DNA of 22,966 nucleotides from a virus, in the IMG/VR virus record IMGVR_UViG_3300029267_000042, positions 1-22,966 of that record. The stretch is one strand, 5' to 3'. A program made the position numbers and the translations under genes. The notes below the pieces were generated by a model. It was not told the DNA's origin. It saw only the letters and a list, made by a program, of their open reading frames with translations, and made no database searches. Each line of letters begins with the position of its first letter. Positions within the stretch are counted from its first letter, which is position 1. This document shows, one piece after another, positions 15,086 through 21,883 of the stretch.

Positions 15086-16803
15086 TAAATTTTCAAAGAG
15101 TTCGTTTCCGAAACTTTGGTTCGTTCGGAAACACTGATACCGAAATAGATTTAGGAAAACATAACTTTGTTCTGGTTTCTGGAAACAACGGACACGGGAA
15201 GTCATTCGCACTTCTCGATTCTATCACATTCGCCTTGTTCGGAAAACCTTTTCGCAAGATCAATATCCCACAATTGGTAAATTCTATCAATCAAAAAGAT
15301 TGTGTGGTGGAGGTTGAGTTTTCGATTGCGAATGATGAATATCGAATTGTCAGAGGATTGAAGCCTAAGATTTTTGAGATTCATCGTAACGGAAAACTAT
15401 TGGATCAGTCTGCAAAATCAAAAGACTACCAGAAAATGCTGGAGGAACAAATTCTGAAGATGAACTACAAGTCTTTCACTCAGGTGGTGATTCTTGGAAG
15501 TTCTTCGTTTGTCCCTTTCATGCAATTGACTGCTGCGGATCGGAGAAGTGTCATTGAAGACATTCTGGATATTAATGTATTCTCTCTGATGAATGGAATT
15601 CTAAAGATGAGAATCTCTACTTTGAAAGAGGAAGAAAGAGAACTCGAATATGAAATTAGTATCACGAAAGAAAAGATACAGGTACAAGAAAACCATATCA
15701 AGAAAATCAAAGCAAAAAGCCAAGAGTCAATTAAAGAAATTGAAAATGAGATACAGACTATCTTAAATGAAGCTCAAGATGTTCAAACGAGTATTAAAGA
15801 GATAGATGGGGAGATTGATGATCTTCGTGATCAGATAACCAACAAAGATTCTTTGGAGGAGTCATTTCATAAGATCAACAAACTCCGAGAAAGTATTGTG
15901 AAAAATATTGATACTTCGGATGGTGATATTGAATTCTATCAGAAGAATCAAAATTGCCCTACATGTCATCAGGAGATTGATGAAATACATCGCAATCAAA
16001 TGATCAAAGAAAAGGAACAGAAGAAAAAAGAATACTATGAAGGTTTGACTCAGATCAATTTGAAATTGATCGAAGTGAGCGAAGAATTGTCTTTCATTGA
16101 AGGTTTATTGGGTGATATCAAAACAAAAGAATCAAAGATTTCTTCATTAAAAACCGAACTCTCAATTAAGAAGGATCGTATTCAGAACGCCAAAAAAAGA
16201 ATCGAATCAATCAAGTCAAAAGATACAGATGATTTACAAGAAAGTGAAAGGCTTTCTGAGTTGAGTGCAGAACTTGAAGATCATCAGAAGGTGAAGGACG
16301 AAAACATACAAACCATGTATGACTACGATATCGTTTACGGTTTACTAAAAGACAGTGGTATTAAGTCGAAGATTATTAAGCATTATCTTCCGATCATGAA
16401 TCAACTGATCAACAAGTACCTCGGAGCGATGGATTTCTTTGCTCAGTTTCATCTTGATGAAAACTTCAATGAAACAATCAAGTCGAGACATCGTGATGAG
16501 TTCAGTTATATGAGTTTCAGTGAGGGTGAAAAGATGCGTATTGATCTCGCTCTTCTCTTGGCTTGGAGAGAGGTGGCGAGGCTAAAGAACAGTGCGAACA
16601 CCAATCTTTTGATTTTGGATGAAGTATTTGACTCGTCTTTGGATAGTATGGGTACGGATGAGTTTATGAAACTTCTATATAATCTGGGTAAGAAGGTGAA
16701 TGTATTCATCATCTCACATCGTACGGACCAACTTTCAGATAAGTTTGAACATACGATTTCATTTGAGAAGAAGAATAATTTCAGTCGAGTATTGCGAACC
16801 TGA
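15082..16803 (+). CDS. 46: Recombination nuclease ATPase subunit gp46 (Rad50-type)
   Basis: gp46 is the SMC-like ATPase partner of gp47. From the ATG at 15082 (overlapping the preceding stop) it has 573 residues (T4: 560). It shows Walker A SGNNGHGKS (33-41), two coiled-coil arms (about 175-275 and 300-420), the zinc hook NCPTC (Cys292, Cys295) between them, the ABC signature SFSEGEKMRID (478-488) and Walker B LLILDEVFD (509-517), followed by the D-loop SSLD and an ISHR switch histidine. The upstream ORF extension to 15031 lies inside the previous gene and is not used. TGGAG at 15067-15071 is a modest ribosome binding site. Confidence 0.96.
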   Translation: MINFQRVRFRNFGSFGNTDTEIDLGKHNFVLVSGNNGHGKSFALLDSITFALFGKPFRKINIPQLVNSINQKDCVVEVEFSIANDEYRIVRGLKPKIFEIHRNGKLLDQSAKSKDYQKMLEEQILKMNYKSFTQVVILGSSSFVPFMQLTAADRRSVIEDILDINVFSLMNGILKMRISTLKEEERELEYEISITKEKIQVQENHIKKIKAKSQESIKEIENEIQTILNEAQDVQTSIKEIDGEIDDLRDQITNKDSLEESFHKINKLRESIVKNIDTSDGDIEFYQKNQNCPTCHQEIDEIHRNQMIKEKEQKKKEYYEGLTQINLKLIEVSEELSFIEGLLGDIKTKESKISSLKTELSIKKDRIQNAKKRIESIKSKDTDDLQESERLSELSAELEDHQKVKDENIQTMYDYDIVYGLLKDSGIKSKIIKHYLPIMNQLINKYLGAMDFFAQFHLDENFNETIKSRHRDEFSYMSFSEGEKMRIDLALLLAWREVARLKNSANTNLLILDEVFDSSLDSMGTDEFMKLLYNLGKKVNVFIISHRTDQLSDKFEHTISFEKKNNFSRVLRT

Positions 16804-16824
16804 ACTCACAGAAGGGCGACAGCC

Positions 16825-17598
16825 ATGAATCCAAACCAAATCCGAGAAGATTGGTATTCGGAAGAACGAGAAAAAGTAAAGGTTAGATTCAAGGGTGCCA
16901 AACCAGTAAAGAACAAAGTCAAAACATACAAATCTGATTCTGGAAAGTACACACTGATCGTGACTCCTGTAAGATTTCGCGTACGAAATAAGAAAACCGA
17001 ATACGAATATACCATTGGTTCTGTTTATCATGATGGTAAATTGATCTTTAATATTCATCGAAGTGCTCCAGACTTTCCTTTTCTCTTTGTTGAAGATTAT
17101 GACGGACACGACTACTTAATTTGTGCCGAAGATCCTCAGTCGAGAACTGTAGTGGGCTTGAAGACTGGAAACGCTAAATCGTTCATCAGCGAAAAGTCAA
17201 AAAGAGGAATTGAGTTTTGCTGGGAAAGTCTTCATCTTTCGCCTGACAAGAACAAGATTGCTGTGCAGGGTTATGTGAAACATAAACCAAAGGATCTCGT
17301 CGAGTTTCGAGAAGTGAGATTCTACAAAATTAATCATATTATGGACTTGCCTTGGGAAGAAATTTCTGATAGAATAACCTTTCACTTCGAGGAATTTGTT
17401 TCTTGGAAGGATGAGGAAACTTATGTTTTGTCTGTTCTGGAAGACGTACGAAAAAGTGATGAAACCAAAATCGAAGATTTATCTCTTGACGAACGAAAAG
17501 ATTGCATAGATAATGATGAGATCGCAATAAAGAAAACGTTTTACGAAGTACCACTACAAGAAGGATTGAAACGAGAAGTTTACTCTGAATGGCTTTGA
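16825..17598 (+). CDS. Protein of unknown function, propeller-blade-like
   Basis: This 257-residue protein is not a T4 gene. It resembles a family of bacterial hypothetical proteins with strands in the order 'SGKYTLIVTPV', 'YTIGSVYHDGKLIFNIHRS', 'FLFVEDYDGHDYLICAEDPQ', 'RTVVGLKTG' and 'FCWESLHLSPDKNKIAVQGY', a pattern like beta-propeller blades. The Cys-Trp and S-P-D-x-N-x-(I/L)-A-V motifs are the clearest. The C terminus is charged. AAGGG at 16812-16816 supports the ATG at 16825. It follows gp46 by 21 bases and overlaps the next gene by ten. A cellular origin is inferred from the family resemblance. Function and partners are unknown. Confidence 0.6.
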   Translation: MNPNQIREDWYSEEREKVKVRFKGAKPVKNKVKTYKSDSGKYTLIVTPVRFRVRNKKTEYEYTIGSVYHDGKLIFNIHRSAPDFPFLFVEDYDGHDYLICAEDPQSRTVVGLKTGNAKSFISEKSKRGIEFCWESLHLSPDKNKIAVQGYVKHKPKDLVEFREVRFYKINHIMDLPWEEISDRITFHFEEFVSWKDEETYVLSVLEDVRKSDETKIEDLSLDERKDCIDNDEIAIKKTFYEVPLQEGLKREVYSEWL

Positions 17599-18284
17599 AA
17601 ATGATGCAAGATACAATCGGAATCGTTTTAAACAGAATGACCGACGAATACATTGACAATCTTCGTCAAAATGGAAGTATTCGAAAACCAAACATGAAAA
17701 ATCTGGTGAAGGTGTACAAGCCTGCAAAGAGAGATATGAAAGAACTCTTGGAGGAATATGATTCTTTGTTGCATGATGTCAGTGCTGCAATCGAAGAACG
17801 TGATGATGATCTGATTGAAGCTTGGGACTTTCTGAACAAGACCAAGTTGGGGCATCTTCGCGACTTCTTTGAAAACGTTCGTAGTTTTCTTGATGAAAAC
17901 AGCAAGATTACTCGTAAGAAGAGAAAGATTAACAAGGCGAATCGCGTCAAGAAAGTCAAGTATCTTGAAGAATGTGAAGGTGTAAAATCAATAAATCCCG
18001 AAAAGATTATTGGTATGCACTATTTTGTGTGTTATAATTGCAAGCAGAGAAAACTCTTCTTCTACGAAAGCACAGAAGGTTTTGATATCAAGGGAACAAC
18101 ACTTCAGAACTTTGACAGAGAGAAGTCTTTCTGTAAGAACTTTGGTAGAAGTAAACTGACACTCAAGCAGATCCAGAATTCTGGTATTCTTGCGATTCGA
18201 CAAGAGATGGAAAAGTTATCTAACAAGACATTGGAAGCAACAGGTCGTATCAATGGTGATATGATTCTAGTGAAAGTAGCATAA
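17589..18284 (+). CDS. Conserved phage protein of unknown function
   Basis: This 231-residue protein has an N-terminal helical half (VYKPAKRDMKELLEEYDSLL, then RKKRKINKANRVKKVKYLEE, highly basic near residues 100-120). A more ordered C-terminal half follows: SINPEKIIGMHYFVCYNCKQ, then KLFFYES, FDIKGTTLQNFDREKS and a closing RINGDMILVKVA. The 'GTT-x-Q-NFD' and 'INPEKIIG' patterns recur in cyanophage-type T4 relatives in proteins without known function. CYNC could bind metal. The ATG at 17589 overlaps the previous stop; ATG at 17601 is an alternative. The stop overlaps the RNase H start (TAATG), so expression is coupled to replication genes. The basic stretch suggests nucleic acid contact. Confidence 0.65.
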   Translation: MALKMMQDTIGIVLNRMTDEYIDNLRQNGSIRKPNMKNLVKVYKPAKRDMKELLEEYDSLLHDVSAAIEERDDDLIEAWDFLNKTKLGHLRDFFENVRSFLDENSKITRKKRKINKANRVKKVKYLEECEGVKSINPEKIIGMHYFVCYNCKQRKLFFYESTEGFDIKGTTLQNFDREKSFCKNFGRSKLTLKQIQNSGILAIRQEMEKLSNKTLEATGRINGDMILVKVA

Positions 18285-19123
18285 TGATTTTAATTGACAA
18301 TTCACAGGTGATTCTTTCGAGTATTTTTGGTCAGATCAAGGGAAATGCAGACCTGATCGACGAATCGCTTGTACGACATATCACTTTGAACTCTTATCGG
18401 TATTTTCGAAACCGATTTGGTGATGAATATGGTGAGTTAGTAATCTGCGATGATTCTTCAAATTGTTGGAGAAAGGATTACTTTCCTCACTACAAGGCCA
18501 ATCGTAAGAAGAATCAGGCAAAGTCTGGTCAGGATTGGTCTGCTATTTACGATACTCTTACGACCATTCGGAATGAGATTATCGAGACTTTTCCGTACAA
18601 GAACATGCGAGTGGAAAGATGTGAAGCAGATGATATCATAGCAATTCTCTGCAAGCATATGCACATGCAGGAAAAGATCATGATTGTTTCTGGTGATAAA
18701 GACTTCAAGCAACTTCAGATGTATCCGAATGTGTACCAGTATTCACCGATTCAGAGAAAGATGTTGGATTGTTCTGATCCAGATTCTTTCTTGTTCGAAC
18801 ATATCATCAAGGGTGATTCAAGTGATGGTATTCCGAATGTTCTATCGGATGATGATGTATTTATTGATGAAAATAAAAGACAAAAGCCTTGTGGTGCCAA
18901 GAAGATTGGACAACTACGCGAGGATCGAGAGAATATCGAATCCACTCGAAACTGGAATCGAAACAAGATGTTGATTGATCTGACTCAAATTCCAGAAGAG
19001 ATGGAAGATCGAATCATGCAACATTGGTATTATGAACCTATTGTCGGTTCGCGTTCTAAAATTTTAAATTACTTTGTCGAGCATAAGCTCAAAAATCTTA
19101 TGGGAGATATACAGGAATTCTGA
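18284..19123 (+). CDS. rnh: RNase H (T4 Rnh-type 5'-3' exonuclease)
   Basis: This is the FEN-1 family nuclease that removes RNA primers from lagging-strand fragments. It has 279 residues (T4 RNase H: 305). The acidic active site is visible: MILIDNSQ with Asp5, VICDDS (Asp56, Asp57), CEADDIIA (Glu114, Asp116, Asp117), VSGDKDFKQL (Asp138, Asp140) and KGDSSDGIPNV (Asp178, Asp181). KANRKK (71-76) and a basic loop around residue 200 fit the arch and DNA contacts. The start ATG overlaps the preceding stop (TAATG). The next small gene begins two bases later. It lies upstream of clamp and clamp loader genes, consistent with lagging-strand work. Confidence 0.92.
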   Translation: MILIDNSQVILSSIFGQIKGNADLIDESLVRHITLNSYRYFRNRFGDEYGELVICDDSSNCWRKDYFPHYKANRKKNQAKSGQDWSAIYDTLTTIRNEIIETFPYKNMRVERCEADDIIAILCKHMHMQEKIMIVSGDKDFKQLQMYPNVYQYSPIQRKMLDCSDPDSFLFEHIIKGDSSDGIPNVLSDDDVFIDENKRQKPCGAKKIGQLREDRENIESTRNWNRNKMLIDLTQIPEEMEDRIMQHWYYEPIVGSRSKILNYFVEHKLKNLMGDIQEF

Positions 19124-19124
19124 T

Positions 19125-19304
19125 ATGAAAAGAGATGATTACCAAGAAGAAGATTTTCGTCCTACACGATCTGCAAAGAAGGTTCGAAACAAGAATCGTA
19201 GGCACAACCAAAAACAGTCACTAAAGGATCTTCATAATCTTTCAACCGAAGAGATTGAATATGAGTATGATGATTATACCGATAACTTTGAGGAGGAATG
19301 GTGA
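19125..19304 (+). CDS. Small basic/acidic protein, unknown
   Basis: The ATG at 19125 has AGGA (19113-19116) upstream and gives 59 residues. The first 40 are very basic (RSAKKVRNKNRRHNQKQSLK); the last 20 are acidic and aromatic (YEYDDYTDNFEEEW). Its stop overlaps the next start (TGATG). Similar short basic proteins sit near the clamp gene in cyanophage-type T4 relatives. The basic half suggests nucleic acid binding; nothing more can be said. Upstream in-frame codons from 19074 lie within RNase H and are not used. Confidence 0.6.
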   Translation: MKRDDYQEEDFRPTRSAKKVRNKNRRHNQKQSLKDLHNLSTEEIEYEYDDYTDNFEEEW

Positions 19305-19942
19305 TGGGATGTGGATGTAATAAAGGTAAAAGTACGGGTGGTTCGAAGAGAGCCAATTCAAATCTAAAGCAAAATGAATCGACGCCCAAGATTCAAAATG
19401 AACCATCGTTTCCAACGATTCCGCAGTTATCAACACCAGTTTCGAGGCCTGTTACCGAAGACTCCGAAGAACCAGAGTCGCAAAAGGGAAAGGTTTCTTT
19501 TGGAGATAAGGTAAAGAACTTCGGTAAAGCTGTAGTTTCGAGAGCCACTCAAGGAAAAGCAGACGATAAGTTGGTAAAACTTAGAGTTTTATCTTGTCAT
19601 GGTGATGATGAAGTGGTATCATGTCCGTATCGAAAACCAAGTAATGTTCGTGAAGGATTTTTCTATTGTGACGCATGTGGTTGTGGAGACAAACCAAGAG
19701 CATTCTTGAATAATCCAGACAATCCTGATGCTTACACAAAATTACATTATCCTTGGGTTTCTTGTCCCGTACGAATGCCAGGTTTTGGAGATTACAAGCC
19801 ATACGCCGAAGAAACTCCAGAAGATATTGAAAAGTTTAAAGAGGGTATGGAGAGAAAGAAGTTGGTAGAGATCGTTTTGAAAGAAAGAGGAGAAGAAATA
19901 CCTCCTGCTTATTCACCCACGAAAAATGGAGACAGTGAATGA
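19304..19942 (+). CDS. Cysteine-cluster (zinc-ribbon-like) protein, unknown
   Basis: This 212-residue protein begins MGCGCNKGKS, a Cys-Gly-Cys head typical of several short phage proteins, then has a long Ser/Pro/Lys-rich, probably disordered stretch (to about residue 85). The C-terminal domain holds LSCHGDDEVVSCPYRKPS, YCDACGCGDKPRAF and YPWVSCPVRMPGF, a cysteine arrangement suited to one or two zinc ions. I chose the ATG at 19304 because AGGAGG (19291-19296) is seven bases upstream; the in-frame ATG at 19298 is too close to it. Its stop overlaps the clamp start (ATGA). A link to replication is inferred only from position. No family name is certain. Confidence 0.65.
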   Translation: MGCGCNKGKSTGGSKRANSNLKQNESTPKIQNEPSFPTIPQLSTPVSRPVTEDSEEPESQKGKVSFGDKVKNFGKAVVSRATQGKADDKLVKLRVLSCHGDDEVVSCPYRKPSNVREGFFYCDACGCGDKPRAFLNNPDNPDAYTKLHYPWVSCPVRMPGFGDYKPYAEETPEDIEKFKEGMERKKLVEIVLKERGEEIPPAYSPTKNGDSE

Positions 19943-20646
19943 CAACTGTGGAAACTAATATTATGAAGATTTCAAAAGAAACCCTAGACATCCTAAAGAA
20001 TTATTCGACCATCAATTCAAACATCATCATTCCAGAGGGGAATGAGATTGCAACTCTTTCGCCGATGAAGAACATCATGTCTCTTGCTTCGGTAACAGAA
20101 ACTTTCGAGAACGAGATTGCTATTTGGGATCTCAACAAGTTTCTCGGTACGATTTCTCTTTATGACAAACCAATCTTTGAGTTCAATGAAGATCATGTCA
20201 TCATCTCAGAAGAGAATGGAAAGACTCGCACAAAGTATCGTTATGCAGAATCGCAACTGATTCAACGAGTAACTCAGCGTGTGAAGATGGATGATGTTGT
20301 TGTGAGTTTTGAACTGCGCAACAAGGATCTTTCTCAGGTTCTTCGTGCCGCTTCTGTTCTTCAACTTCCTGATTTAGCCGTTCGTACTTCCGAGAGTGGT
20401 GATTCAATTGAACTGGTCGCTCTGGATTCAAAGGATTCTACCTGCAACACATACTCTGTGGATCTCGGAGAACTTCCGAACGATGGTCATGATTTTGAGT
20501 TCTTCTTCAAGACTGAAAACATGAAGATGTTGCCTGGAGATTACAACATCGAGATAAGCAAGAAGATGGTTTGTCAGATGAAGAATCAGAATTCTGATCT
20601 GTCTTATTGGATTGCACTCGAAAGTAACTCAAGGTATGAGGACTGA
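19939..20646 (+). CDS. 45: Sliding clamp gp45
   Basis: gp45 is the trimeric processivity clamp for the phage polymerase and, in T4, the mobile enhancer of late transcription. The 235 residues match T4 gp45 (228): MKISKETLDILKNYSTINSN aligns with T4 MKLSKDTTALLKNFATINSG, AIWDLNKFLGTISL with AIYDLNGFLGILSL, and NMKMLPGDYNIEI with NMKMQPGNYKLLL. The ATG at 19939 overlaps the preceding stop and has GGAGA upstream. The internal ATG at 19963 aligns better with the T4 start and could be the true one, giving 227 residues. gp55 here keeps a matching C-terminal docking motif. Confidence 0.95.
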   Translation: MTTVETNIMKISKETLDILKNYSTINSNIIIPEGNEIATLSPMKNIMSLASVTETFENEIAIWDLNKFLGTISLYDKPIFEFNEDHVIISEENGKTRTKYRYAESQLIQRVTQRVKMDDVVVSFELRNKDLSQVLRAASVLQLPDLAVRTSESGDSIELVALDSKDSTCNTYSVDLGELPNDGHDFEFFFKTENMKMLPGDYNIEISKKMVCQMKNQNSDLSYWIALESNSRYED

Positions 20647-20648
20647 AC

Positions 20649-21587
20649 GTGAAGGATGAGAACCTGTGGGTCGAGAAGTATCGGCCTCGAAAAATTGAAG
20701 ATTGTATTCTTCCTGTGCCTATCAAAAACACTTTTCTCGATATTGTGAAGAGTGGAGAGATGCAAAATCTTCTTCTGTCAGGTAAGGCAGGAGTGGGAAA
20801 GACAACCGTTGCTCGTGCCCTGTGTAATGAACTCGGGTGCGAAAACATCTTGATTAACTGTTCGGAAGATGGAAACATCGACACACTCCGTACCAAGATC
20901 AGAAACTTTGCAAGTACGGTTTCGTTCAGTAATCAAAAGAAGGTTGTGATTCTAGACGAGTTCGATTATTCCAATGCACAGTCTACACAACCTGCTCTTC
21001 GCGGGTTCATCGAAGAGTTTTCAAAGAACTGCCGGTTCATTCTTACATGTAATTATAAGAACCGAATCATTGAACCGATTCATTCTCGATGTACGAACAT
21101 CGAGTTCAAGATCGAGAGTGGAGACAAACCTAAACTGGCAAAGCAGTTCTTTGATCGTTGTTCTATGATTCTCAAGAACGAGGAAGTGTCTTTTAAAGAT
21201 CGAGTTTTGAGTGAACTCATCATCAAGCATTTTCCAGACTTCCGCAGAATCTTGAACGAGTTGCAGAGATATTCTGTGGCTGGTCAAATTGATGAAGGAA
21301 TTCTGACGCAACTCAGTGAAGTGAACATCAAGAATTTGATGAAGTTCATGAAGGAGAAGGACTTCACGAATGTTCGCAAATGGGTTGTTGAGAATCTAGA
21401 CAATGATCAAGTTCAAATCTTTCGCAAATTGTATGACAATCTGTATGATCATTTAACTCCACATAGTATTCCTCAAGCGATTCTTATCATCGCTGAGTAT
21501 CAATACAAGGCTGCATTTGTTGCTGATTCGGAAATTAATCTTACAGCATGTCTCATTGAAATTATGATGGAGTGTTCATTCAAATGA
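20649..21587 (+). CDS. 44: Clamp loader ATPase subunit gp44
   Basis: gp44 is the AAA+ subunit that, with gp62, opens and loads gp45. The 312 residues (T4: 319) begin with WVEKYRPRKIEDCILP, the usual clamp loader N terminus. Walker A SGKAGVGKTT is at 44-53, Walker B ILDEFD at 101-106 and the SRC motif at 146-148, followed by FPDFRRILNELQRYS. The start is GTG at 20649, two bases after gp45, with GAGGA (20638-20642) upstream; no ATG fits. The stop overlaps the GroES-like start (ATGA). No gp62 gene follows directly, unlike T4. Confidence 0.95.
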   Translation: MKDENLWVEKYRPRKIEDCILPVPIKNTFLDIVKSGEMQNLLLSGKAGVGKTTVARALCNELGCENILINCSEDGNIDTLRTKIRNFASTVSFSNQKKVVILDEFDYSNAQSTQPALRGFIEEFSKNCRFILTCNYKNRIIEPIHSRCTNIEFKIESGDKPKLAKQFFDRCSMILKNEEVSFKDRVLSELIIKHFPDFRRILNELQRYSVAGQIDEGILTQLSEVNIKNLMKFMKEKDFTNVRKWVVENLDNDQVQIFRKLYDNLYDHLTPHSIPQAILIIAEYQYKAAFVADSEINLTACLIEIMMECSFK

Positions 21588-21883
21588 CAAAGTTTTATCC
21601 AAGTCGTGGGAAAGTAGCTATTAAATATGTCCCCCAGACACAATCAAAGGGACCAATCATCTATGAAGAAAAAAGAACTGGAATGTATGGCGTCGGCTAT
21701 GTTATTAGTCTTGGTCTTCCCAACATTCTCAAAAATGGGAAAGTGTGTTCAGTTGAGTATCAAGAAGGTCAACTCGTTGCCTATGAAAACCGTAAGGAAA
21801 ATGAAAACTATGGTGACTTCATTCTGATGGATCAGTCTGCTGTTGTGATGGTTGTCGAAGATGCGGAGACTCGCATTGGCTGA
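21584..21883 (+). CDS. GroES-like co-chaperonin (gp31 functional analogue)
   Basis: The 99 residues fit the GroES barrel: PSRGKVAIKYV (first strand, residues 6-16), a shortened mobile loop containing KGPIIYEEKRTG (22-33), where PIIY may replace the GroEL-binding IVL tripeptide, then GVGYVISLG (36-44), a roof region LKNGKVCSVEYQEGQLVAYEN, and the closing strand GDFILMDQSAVVMVVED. These follow the order of bacterial GroES, including 'G-x-V-hydrophobic-x-hydrophobic-G' and 'I-L-x-x-(S/D)-x-I-hydrophobic'. T4 gp31 is more distant in sequence. The ATG overlaps the gp44 stop (ATGA). It probably assists the host GroEL in folding gp23. Identification is by pattern; a structural search would settle it. 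Confidence 0.75.
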   Translation: MTKFYPSRGKVAIKYVPQTQSKGPIIYEEKRTGMYGVGYVISLGLPNILKNGKVCSVEYQEGQLVAYENRKENENYGDFILMDQSAVVMVVEDAETRIG

